Of a DNA stretch of 64,000 nt, positions 34,976 through 42,469 are shown in pieces (position 1 is the first letter of the stretch; every line of letters begins with the position of its first letter). The translations under genes and the position numbers were made by a program. The stretch covers positions 62,001 through 126,000 of the forward strand of contig NZ_WJPP01000003.1 in the NCBI RefSeq assembly GCF_009649225.1, in the 5' to 3' direction. The DNA comes from Spiribacter salilacus (GTDB taxonomy: Bacteria; Pseudomonadota; Gammaproteobacteria; Nitrococcales; Nitrococcaceae). The notes beneath the pieces are model-generated. The model was not told the origin of the DNA and did not search any database. It saw only the letters and a program-made list of their open reading frames with translations.

Positions 34976-36064
34976 ATGAATAACGCAGACTTGCCCGCCA
35001 CTTTAATCATTGGGCCATCCTGGATTGGCGACATGGTAATGGCCCAAAGCCTTTTCCATGTACTCAAAGCTCAAGCGCCTGAGCGCCCCTTAGATGTCGT
35101 GGCACCAGAATGGAGCCTACCGATTCTCGATCGGATGTCAGAGGTCAGGGAAGGCATTGCCTTACCTATTCAGCATGGGGAACTTGGGCTCAGAAAACGC
35201 TGGGCGCTAGGTCGGCAGCTTCGTGACCGCAATTACGGACAGGCAATCATCCTCCCTCGCTCGCTAAAATCCGCGCTCATACCGTTTTTTGCGGGCATCC
35301 CCATTCGGACTGGCTATCTTGGAGAGCATCGATATGGCCTGCTGACGGATATTCGCGAGCTTAATAAGGACAGGCACTACAAAACCGTCGATCGCTTTCG
35401 AGCATTAGCCGGCCCCAATGCCGCAGAGTCAGCTATTTTCTATCCAAAACTGATGGCGTCCGTTTCTGGAGGAGGAGACCAATCGGAGGCAAACCAATCA
35501 GGGACAGGCACCGAAACAGCTCCCATAGCCGCCCTATGCCCAGGCGCTGAATACGGGCCAGCAAAGCAGTGGCCTGCTGAATACTTTGCAAACCTTGCTA
35601 TAGACCTTATTAAGGATGGATGGCGTATTTGGATACTTGGCTCTAAAAAGGACAGGCATGTTTCCAACGCAATCACCGAGCATATGAAGAAAGCGGATTT
35701 CGGCGATGCCACCGACGCTGACCGTTGTTCCGATTTAACGGGGAAAACAAGCTTATCTGAGGTGATCGACTTACTTGGTCGGGCGACTGTGACCGTCTCT
35801 AATGACTCAGGATTGATGCATATCGCTGCCGCTACCGGCTGCCCGGTAGTGGCGCTGTATGGATCTTCGGATCCGAACTTTACGCCGCCTTTGACCGAAA
35901 ACCGTCGAATTCTTTACCGAAATCTAGCATGCAGCCCGTGTTTTGAAAGAGAATGCCCTCTGCATCATCTTGACTGCTTACGAGGGATTACACCCGCCGA
36001 AGTACGTGCGAACATTGACCAATTACTTTTAAGTGGACAGCCACCTTCCGATCAAGGACGTTAA
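34976..36064 (+). CDS. waaF: LPS heptosyltransferase II
   Basis: A 362-residue GT9 enzyme. [21 protein letters not shown] opens the protein, [20 protein letters not shown] is the classical WaaF motif and [22 protein letters not shown] the donor site. It adds the second heptose. It is the gene with the densest load of the dispersed word: five sense copies (35237, 35368, 35502, 35650, 36035), encoding for instance KDRH and GTGT in loops and the GQPP of the C-terminal tail. The UDP-xylose synthase gene starts 2 bases after the stop. Confidence 0.94.
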   Translation: MNNADLPATLIIGPSWIGDMVMAQSLFHVLKAQAPERPLDVVAPEWSLPILDRMSEVREGIALPIQHGELGLRKRWALGRQLRDRNYGQAIILPRSLKSALIPFFAGIPIRTGYLGEHRYGLLTDIRELNKDRHYKTVDRFRALAGPNAAESAIFYPKLMASVSGGGDQSEANQSGTGTETAPIAALCPGAEYGPAKQWPAEYFANLAIDLIKDGWRIWILGSKKDRHVSNAITEHMKKADFGDATDADRCSDLTGKTSLSEVIDLLGRATVTVSNDSGLMHIAAATGCPVVALYGSSDPNFTPPLTENRRILYRNLACSPCFERECPLHHLDCLRGITPAEVRANIDQLLLSGQPPSDQGR

Positions 36065-36066
36065 AA

Positions 36067-37035
36067 ATGCCGACAAGAAATCACTATCGCAAAACTTTTA
36101 TGGTGACCGGTGGAGCAGGCTTCATCGGCTCTCATCTTTGCGAGCGCCTTTTGGAAGCTGGGCACGGAGTTCTTTGTGTAGACAACTATCTCACAGGCAG
36201 TCGTGACAATATCGCATCACTCCTATCACACCCGAACTTTGAGACGATGCGCCATGATGTGACCTTCCCGCTTTTTGTGGAAGTGGATGGCATTTTTAAT
36301 CTTGCCTGTCCCGCATCACCCATTCACTATCAACGCGACCCCGTACAAACCACAAAAACTAGCGTACACGGCGCCATTAACATGCTGGGCCTAGCTAAAC
36401 GCCTGAGCGTACCCATCCTCCAGGCCTCCACCAGCGAAGTCTACGGCGACCCAGAAGTCCATCCACAGACTGAGGACTACTGGGGGCATGTCAACCCAAT
36501 CGGTACTCGCGCCTGCTATGACGAAGGCAAGCGATGCGCTGAGACACTTTTCTTCGACTACCACCGCGAACATGGCCTAGACATCAAAGTCGCGCGCATC
36601 TTCAACACCTACGGACCAAGAATGCACCCCAATGACGGGCGCGTCGTATCGAACTTTATTGTTCAAGCCCTACGCGGAGAGGACATCACCTTGTACGGCG
36701 ATGGCGAACAGACACGCTCGTTTTGTTACGTGGATGACCTTGTCGAGGGCCTGCTGCGGCTGATGGATTCTCCAGCGGAAGTAACCGGACCCATCAACCT
36801 GGGTAATCCGGGTGAATTTACAATGAAAGCGCTTGCGGACAAGGTTATCCAGCTGACCGGTGCTAACGTTAGTACACGCCACCTTCCCCTTCCGATGGAT
36901 GACCCCAGACAACGCCAACCGGACATCAGGCTAGCCAAAGATCACCTAGACTGGACGCCAGGAATACCACTGGAAACTGGCCTACAGCCCACCATTGATT
37001 ATTTCCGCAATTTAGTCGAACGCGGCCTGGCGTGA
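36067..37035 (+). CDS. UDP-glucuronate decarboxylase (UDP-xylose synthase)
   Basis: A 322-residue extended SDR. The NAD-binding [38 protein letters not shown] and the catalytic Tyr-Lys in [14 protein letters not shown] match UXS enzymes closely, including [22 protein letters not shown]. It converts UDP-glucuronate to UDP-xylose. It stands between waaF and a GT90 gene on the plus strand, which suggests xylose is added to the LPS core. One antisense copy of the dispersed word lies at 36303. Confidence 0.9.
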   Translation: MPTRNHYRKTFMVTGGAGFIGSHLCERLLEAGHGVLCVDNYLTGSRDNIASLLSHPNFETMRHDVTFPLFVEVDGIFNLACPASPIHYQRDPVQTTKTSVHGAINMLGLAKRLSVPILQASTSEVYGDPEVHPQTEDYWGHVNPIGTRACYDEGKRCAETLFFDYHREHGLDIKVARIFNTYGPRMHPNDGRVVSNFIVQALRGEDITLYGDGEQTRSFCYVDDLVEGLLRLMDSPAEVTGPINLGNPGEFTMKALADKVIQLTGANVSTRHLPLPMDDPRQRQPDIRLAKDHLDWTPGIPLETGLQPTIDYFRNLVERGLA

Positions 37036-37045
37036 AGATAGGACC

Positions 37046-37933
37046 ATGGTACTGCACCACCACCTTAGGTTTTGGTTAGGTTATTTACTAGGGAAATACC
37101 CTCTCAAACCAGTCGATCCTGATCCATTCGAGGTTCTTCGAATTCAATACTACTGCAAAGAAGGATTAGATAGGAATCTCGAGCCATCCCCGGTACCGAT
37201 CAATAGCATCTCGCTAAAACATAAAACAGGATACGCATACGACTGGTACCGCATATTTAATAAAAGCGACAAACGGCTATGCCATGTAGAATTCGGTGAT
37301 GTTCAACATTTGACACCAAAGGCAACGTTCTGCAAGAGCCGTCCGATTCAGGAAAATAACCAAAATAACGTCCTGTTACCTTTAAATACAGCCCGTCACT
37401 TTAATTTCAAAAAGGACCCCTATCCTTTTGCAAAAAAACGATCAAACGGTATATGGCGAGGCTCCGCCTATAAGGACAAAAGGTTACGTTTTCTAAAATC
37501 AGTCAGTGACATTGAATTTGTTGATGCTGCTGATACTTCGCGACATAGTAATCTCAACTACTTTGGTAAATCACGAAATCACTTATCTGTTCGAGAGCAA
37601 ATGCGATCTCAATTCATATTCTCCATCGAAGGGAACGATGTCGCTACAAATCTTAAATGGATTATGGCATCGAACTCAGTTCCTGTTATGGCAATCCCGG
37701 AATTCGAAACATGGTTTTGCGAAGGAAAGCTTGTCCCAGGCCAGCATTTTATTGAGATTCTCCCAGACTTTAGTAATATCGGGGACGTTCTCGAATACCA
37801 TTTAGAAAGACCAAAACTAAGCGCAGAAATTGCAGAAGAGTCGAAGCTTTTTTCAGCACAGTTTAAGAATTTCACGAGGCAATTTGGTCTTGCAAGACAC
37901 GTCGTTGAGCGTTATTTCCAGTTAATTCGTTAG
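37046..37933 (+). CDS. GT90 (CAP10/LpsA-type) glycosyltransferase
   Basis: A 295-residue protein with GIWRGSAYKDKRLRFL, YFGKSRNHLSVREQMRSQFIFSIEGND and KWIMASNSVPVMAIPEFETW, the signature of the CAP10/LpsA family that adds sugars (xylose in several eukaryotic members; glucose or galactose in Pasteurellaceae LpsA) to glycans or LPS. It follows the UDP-xylose synthase by 10 bases, so a UDP-xylose donor is a reasonable inference. Its base use is visibly more AT-rich than its neighbours and it contains no copy of the dispersed word, both hinting at recent acquisition. Confidence 0.82.
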   Translation: MVLHHHLRFWLGYLLGKYPLKPVDPDPFEVLRIQYYCKEGLDRNLEPSPVPINSISLKHKTGYAYDWYRIFNKSDKRLCHVEFGDVQHLTPKATFCKSRPIQENNQNNVLLPLNTARHFNFKKDPYPFAKKRSNGIWRGSAYKDKRLRFLKSVSDIEFVDAADTSRHSNLNYFGKSRNHLSVREQMRSQFIFSIEGNDVATNLKWIMASNSVPVMAIPEFETWFCEGKLVPGQHFIEILPDFSNIGDVLEYHLERPKLSAEIAEESKLFSAQFKNFTRQFGLARHVVERYFQLIR

Positions 37934-37984
37934 AACGATCTTATCCGGCGTAGCGCATACGGCAGAAATCAATCGACGCGCCTC

Positions 37985-39046
37985 TCACTTGCCCACCTCA
38001 GAAATCTCAGCGTATAGCGCTTCATACTCATTGGCCATGTTTGATGGCGACTTACCCTTCGCCATGACGCACGCATTAGCCGCCATCGAATCGGCCAGGT
38101 GCCTGTCCTCTAAAACGCGCTGTACCGCTGCAGACAACGCCTGCTGATCACCAGGCGGTACTAACAGGCCTGTCTTTTCATGTGTCACAAGGTCAGGGAT
38201 GCCGCCAGCTGACGAAGCCACGATAGGCACATTGCACATCATGACCTCAAGCAAAACCGATCCGAGCCCTTCATGAAATGAGGGGAAAACGAAGACATCC
38301 AACGCGCCAAGATAATTATGGATGTCCGCTATCTGCCCAAGAAACCGTAGATCCGACGCTCCTTTGGCTAGTGCCTCCAGCGAATCGCGATCTGGGCCTT
38401 CACCCATTAACACTCCAGCAACCGATATTCCCCTGCTCTGTAAATCGGTGACTGTCCTTATAAATAGTGACTGTCCTTTATGTGAGTCCACCAAGGCGCC
38501 TGCATGACCAATCAAGTATTTCTGCGGGCCAATCAGGCTAGTGCGTATCTGCTGGGATTTTTTGGCGTCAGGCGTTGGGTTGCTATGAACGGAGGAAATG
38601 AGGCGCGGATTAGCATCAGATAAATACGCTTTAATGGACAGGCATGCTGCCGTGGAAATACCAACATGCGCTGCTGCACCGCGATAGGCCCGTAAGGTGA
38701 GAGGGCGTGATTTCGGTGGCGTTTGCATACGCCGTGTAATCACGTAGCGATAGCCGTAACGTTGATTTAACCACCACGCAACTTGTACCGCGCGCGCCTC
38801 ATGCGCATGCACAACAAGCTGCTTAGGGAGTAAATCGTGACGGTTAAATAACAAAACCCGCTTGGAGAGCACGGTAAGGCCTGGCAAAGACTGAGCGGCA
38901 AGCGCTAACGGCGAATGCGCTCTTCCCAAAAAAAACTGCTGAACCCCTTTTTTAGATAGCTCCTGCATAAGCAGCCAGGTCTGCTGCTCGCCACCTCGCC
39001 AGCCTTTAGCAAGATTGATATGCAGAATTGACTGTGCGTTCTCCAT
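37985..39046 (-). CDS. GT4-family LPS glycosyltransferase
   Basis: A 353-residue GT-B enzyme: N-terminal INLAKGWRGGEQQTWLLM and C-terminal VFPSFHEGLGSVLLEVMMCNVPIVAS with the E-x7-E donor motif. It is last in the run hldD-waaL-GT4; start and waaL stop overlap by one base (TAATG). Probably adds an outer-core sugar; donor unknown. The KGQ after the interdomain linker (HKGQSLFIRTVTD) is encoded by two tandem copies of the dispersed word (38449 and 38468). Confidence 0.85.
   Translation of the reverse strand: MENAQSILHINLAKGWRGGEQQTWLLMQELSKKGVQQFFLGRAHSPLALAAQSLPGLTVLSKRVLLFNRHDLLPKQLVVHAHEARAVQVAWWLNQRYGYRYVITRRMQTPPKSRPLTLRAYRGAAAHVGISTAACLSIKAYLSDANPRLISSVHSNPTPDAKKSQQIRTSLIGPQKYLIGHAGALVDSHKGQSLFIRTVTDLQSRGISVAGVLMGEGPDRDSLEALAKGASDLRFLGQIADIHNYLGALDVFVFPSFHEGLGSVLLEVMMCNVPIVASSAGGIPDLVTHEKTGLLVPPGDQQALSAAVQRVLEDRHLADSMAANACVMAKGKSPSNMANEYEALYAEISEVGK
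38449..38476 (-). repeat. Tandem pair of the T-variant word inside the GT4 gene
   Basis: Two direct copies (TGACTGTCC at 38449-38457 and 38468-38476), 19 bases apart, with matching flanks: GGTGACTGTCCTTA and AGTGACTGTCCTTT. They are read in different frames, as GQS and RTVT on the sense strand. Confidence 0.85.
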
Positions 39047-40299
39047 TAGCCCGCTTCTTCTGACCTGAGCGCCAAGCCCCCAAGAATCGCAATCCAGAAA
39101 GCGTAAATCACCACGCCATTATGGGATCCGAGTGGGTTATGCGCTAACCCATATATCAAGGTCGCTATAACGATGGTAAGACCAGCAGCTGCTAGCGTAA
39201 CCGCGTCTATTCCCTGCCTTCGTGACAAGACACGTAAAAACAAAAGTAAAGGGACCAAGTAGACAATCATAAGCACCGCTAAACCGAGCACTCCACGCTT
39301 TACCAATGCATCAAGAATTTGATTATGCGCGTGGCTTGAGCCGACGGATGCCACTAATGGACTTAACAGACCCTGCTCACCCGCTTTAATCATCTGCTCG
39401 CCATAAGCTACTTCGCCCCATCCTAAGATCGGCTTTTCGAGGAACAGCGCAAATGCAGCTCGCCAAATGTCAAAGCGAATTGAGATAGATCCTTCAGCAT
39501 GGCCTGAGCCAAAATAATCTTTCGTTTCATACACAAACTGTGTGATGCGGCCCACAGTCACTATGTCGAAAGCTAACCAAATCACACCAATGGCAACCAA
39601 CCCACCCCCGGTAAGCGCTAGCGTCCGCTTGCCAGAGAAACAACGACCAAAGACAAACATTAATAAAAACGCGACTAAAACGGCGGCACCCCAGCTGGCT
39701 CGAGTACCCGATAAAAGGGCTGCATACGGGCCAGCCACAGCACCTAACAAGCAGACCCCGACATACGGCCAAGACTGCTTGGCAGCGACCGCCCGAATGA
39801 ATCCCAGCACTGAAAGGAGTCCTAAAATCATCGCCAAGCTGCCAAAGTGATCAGCGCCGACGAAGCCTGTAACGCGCGGCAAGTCGTCAACGAAATACTG
39901 CCATGAGGCCAACAATGCTGCCGAAATCGCACCAATGGCAACGCCAAGCCACAGGCCCCATAAACGCACGGTCGCCCCACTCGAGAAAGCAAGTAAGCAT
40001 ACTAAGGCGAATAAAAATCGACTGGGTTCATCCCAGGCCCGCAATCCAGCTCCCCGTAAACTTGATTCGGCCATCCAGAAAGTTGCATAAAGCAGCATCG
40101 AGGCGCCGAGCAGCTTAGACTCCCACGACATAGGGCCAAGGCCATTTTTGACTAAGTAAACAATGCTACCGAGGACTAAAATTACCGTGGCGTAGGAGTA
40201 TCCTGACGGGACGCTAAGTGAAATCGCGCCTAAAAGAAAAACGCCCACGGTCATCCAATCATTCAATAAGGACCGATTGGACAGAGGCTCAAATGACAT
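39046..40299 (-). CDS. waaL: O-antigen ligase / Wzy_C family membrane protein
   Basis: About 417 residues starting at ATG 40299 (a GTG at 40302 is possible). Ten or more predicted membrane helices with a large periplasmic loop near residues 240-310 that contains GRITQFVYETKDYFGSGHAEGSISIRFDIW and SHAHNQILDALVKRGVLG, the ligase-type H-x-H-N motif. WaaL joins O-antigen to the lipid A core in the periplasm. It lies 7 bases after hldD. The family is not easily separated from Wzy polymerases by sequence alone, but the core-gene context favours a ligase. Confidence 0.8.
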   Translation of the reverse strand: MSFEPLSNRSLLNDWMTVGVFLLGAISLSVPSGYSYATVILVLGSIVYLVKNGLGPMSWESKLLGASMLLYATFWMAESSLRGAGLRAWDEPSRFLFALVCLLAFSSGATVRLWGLWLGVAIGAISAALLASWQYFVDDLPRVTGFVGADHFGSLAMILGLLSVLGFIRAVAAKQSWPYVGVCLLGAVAGPYAALLSGTRASWGAAVLVAFLLMFVFGRCFSGKRTLALTGGGLVAIGVIWLAFDIVTVGRITQFVYETKDYFGSGHAEGSISIRFDIWRAAFALFLEKPILGWGEVAYGEQMIKAGEQGLLSPLVASVGSSHAHNQILDALVKRGVLGLAVLMIVYLVPLLLFLRVLSRRQGIDAVTLAAAGLTIVIATLIYGLAHNPLGSHNGVVIYAFWIAILGGLALRSEEAG

Positions 40300-40306
40300 C
40301 ACCCGA

Positions 40307-41242
40307 TTAACCCAGCCACTTCATGTAATCGCTCACCCCTTGAGCCACGGATCGGAACTCACCCGAATACCCTGCTTGTCGCAAACGACTCATATCAGCG
40401 CATGTGTAGCTTTGGTAGCTCCCTACCAGATCGTCGGGAAACGGAATGTATTGAATCTTTCCAGTGCCAAAATATTCAGTGACTGTCCTTGCAATTGCAT
40501 TAAACGGTTCGGCACGCCCCGTCCCGCAATTAAACACGCCTGACACCTCAGGGTGATCCAACAACCAAAGATTAACGTCAACAACATCAGCGACGTAAAC
40601 GAAGTCGCGACACTGCTCGCCATCAGCGTATCCGTCTGAGCCTTCAAACAGCTTAACCACGCCAGTAGATTTCAATTGGGCATGATGATGAAAGGCTACA
40701 CTGGCCATCGACCCCTTGTGGGATTCACGCGGCCCGTACACATTGAAATACCGCAAGCCTGCTACTTGAGACTTTGCCGAAGGACGCTGCCGGTCGACAT
40801 ACTGATCAAATAAGGCTTTGGAATAACCGTAAACATTGAGCGGGCGCTCTGTACCAATGTGCTCTTGGAAATCAGTGCCTGTCCCATAAACGGCCGCCGA
40901 TGAAGCATAAATCAAAGGGATGCTAAATGCCTGACATAAATGGAAAAGTTCTTTGGAATACTGGAAGTTGTTCTCCAGCATGTAGCGGCCATCCCATTCG
41001 GTAGTCGCAGAACAGGCACCTAAATGGAAAACCGCGTTGACCTGGTCGCTGCCAAACTCCACCAACCAGTCAAGGAAATTTGATTTATCAATATAATCGG
41101 CAATCTGTGCATCGGCGATATTGCGAAATTTGATGCCGTCCGTCAGATCATCAACGACGATCACATCCGAGATACCACGATCATTCAGCGCATGCACTAA
41201 ATTGCTGCCGATAAACCCTGCACCGCCAGTAACGACTATCAC
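40307..41242 (-). CDS. hldD: ADP-L-glycero-D-manno-heptose 6-epimerase
   Basis: A 311-residue SDR with a GTG start at 41242. [19 protein letters not shown] is the NADP-binding start, [12 protein letters not shown] holds the Tyr/Lys pair, and [23 protein letters not shown] is specific to HldD. It epimerises ADP-D-glycero-heptose to the L-form used by WaaC and WaaF. Two sense copies of the dispersed word lie at 40480 and 40876. Confidence 0.94.
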   Translation of the reverse strand: MIVVTGGAGFIGSNLVHALNDRGISDVIVVDDLTDGIKFRNIADAQIADYIDKSNFLDWLVEFGSDQVNAVFHLGACSATTEWDGRYMLENNFQYSKELFHLCQAFSIPLIYASSAAVYGTGTDFQEHIGTERPLNVYGYSKALFDQYVDRQRPSAKSQVAGLRYFNVYGPRESHKGSMASVAFHHHAQLKSTGVVKLFEGSDGYADGEQCRDFVYVADVVDVNLWLLDHPEVSGVFNCGTGRAEPFNAIARTVTEYFGTGKIQYIPFPDDLVGSYQSYTCADMSRLRQAGYSGEFRSVAQGVSDYMKWLG

Positions 41243-41272
41243 ATTGCCCCCTGATCCAACCCCACGCAGCGC

Positions 41273-41527
41273 TCACTCACGCCGATGATGTTCTGCCAAC
41301 TCTGCATCTGCTGGATCAAAATCCTTAATAAAAAACTCCGCCCCACAGTACGGGCATTTCCCTGTTCCCGTCTTATGAATCGGGATGTATACCTTAGGGT
41401 GGCTATTCCAAAGCGCCATACCCGGCATCGGGCAAGAAAGCGGCAAATCGTCAACCGTCACTTCGTAGCGATTTTCCGCATTTGGCTTGATGAGGTTTGG
41501 ACGCTCATGCGTCTGCGGATCAGGCAC
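41273..41527 (-). CDS. Zinc-finger CHCC domain protein
   Basis: An 84-residue protein with a GTG start behind AAAGGAG. The C-terminal half contains LSCPMP, then IHKTGTGKCPYCGAEF, the Cys-His-Cys-Cys ligand pattern of the zf-CHCC family (related to the NDUFS6 zinc domain). Role unknown; it is commonly found near ilvE and LPS genes. It is the gene between ilvE and hldD. Confidence 0.85.
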   Translation of the reverse strand: MPDPQTHERPNLIKPNAENRYEVTVDDLPLSCPMPGMALWNSHPKVYIPIHKTGTGKCPYCGAEFFIKDFDPADAELAEHHRRE

Positions 41528-41548
41528 ACCTATCTCCTTTTAGCCTAT

Positions 41549-42469
41549 CTATACCAAGGTTAGCCATTCTGGGTGTGTGTTTTCACGACCCTCAACTTGG
41601 TTAAAGAATCGCGACTGTAAATCTGTGGTGACTGGGCCTCGTTTTCCATCGCCAATCGGGCGATTGTCGAGCTCACGAATCGGCGTTACCTCAGCGGCTG
41701 TCCCAGTAAAGAACGCTTCGTCGCATACATAAACCTCGTCACGCGTAATACGGCGCTCGCGAATCTCGTATCCTGCCTCACGGGCGATTGTCATGACGGC
41801 ATCTCGCGTCACACCGGCTAAGGCCGATGCCAATTCTGGCGTGTGAATCACGCCGTCCCTCACTAAAAAGAAGTTCTCTCCCGACCCTTCGGCAACAAAT
41901 CCTTCCGGATCAAGAAGCAGCGCTTCGTCATAGCCACAGGCCACCGCTTCTTGAAGTGCTAGCATCGAGTTAATGTACTGACCATTCGCCTTTGCTCGAC
42001 ACATAGATATGTTGACGTGATGGCGCGTAAATGACGATGTGCGAATCCGAATTCCTCGCTCCATACTTTCGTCACCTAAATAAGCGCCCCAATCCCATGC
42101 TGCCACCATCAAATGGACGCTTAAATTATCTGCTCGAAGGCCCATCCCTTCATCACCATAAAATGCCATGGGTCGAATGTAAGCACTTTCAAGATGATTG
42201 TCGCGAACCACAGCACAACACGCATCAATTACCTGTTGCGGCGTCCAAGGCAAGGTCATTCCCAGTATCTTAGCGGACTCAAAAAGGCGTCGAACATGCT
42301 CAGGCAGCCGAAAAATAGCCGGCCCCGATGGGGTTTTATAGGCGCGAATGCCCTCAAAAGCGCCAAGACCATAATGCAGCGTATGAGTGAGCACATGTAC
42401 CTTGGCTTCTCGCCATGGCACCAACTCCCCATCCATCCAAATCCATCCGTCCCGATCACCCATGCTCAT
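41549..42469 (-). CDS. ilvE: Branched-chain amino acid aminotransferase
   Basis: A 306-residue class IV PLP enzyme. WMDGELVPWREAKVHVLTHTLHYG opens the protein, and ICRAKANGQYINSML-like residues (MCRAKANGQYINSMLA) hold the Schiff-base Lys near residue 160. EGSGENFFLVRDG and FFTGTAAEVTPIREL complete the cofactor site. It makes Ile, Val and Leu from the keto acids. Its start overlaps the glnE stop (ATGA), so it is translationally coupled to glnE. Confidence 0.94.
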   Translation of the reverse strand: MSMGDRDGWIWMDGELVPWREAKVHVLTHTLHYGLGAFEGIRAYKTPSGPAIFRLPEHVRRLFESAKILGMTLPWTPQQVIDACCAVVRDNHLESAYIRPMAFYGDEGMGLRADNLSVHLMVAAWDWGAYLGDESMERGIRIRTSSFTRHHVNISMCRAKANGQYINSMLALQEAVACGYDEALLLDPEGFVAEGSGENFFLVRDGVIHTPELASALAGVTRDAVMTIAREAGYEIRERRITRDEVYVCDEAFFTGTAAEVTPIRELDNRPIGDGKRGPVTTDLQSRFFNQVEGRENTHPEWLTLV

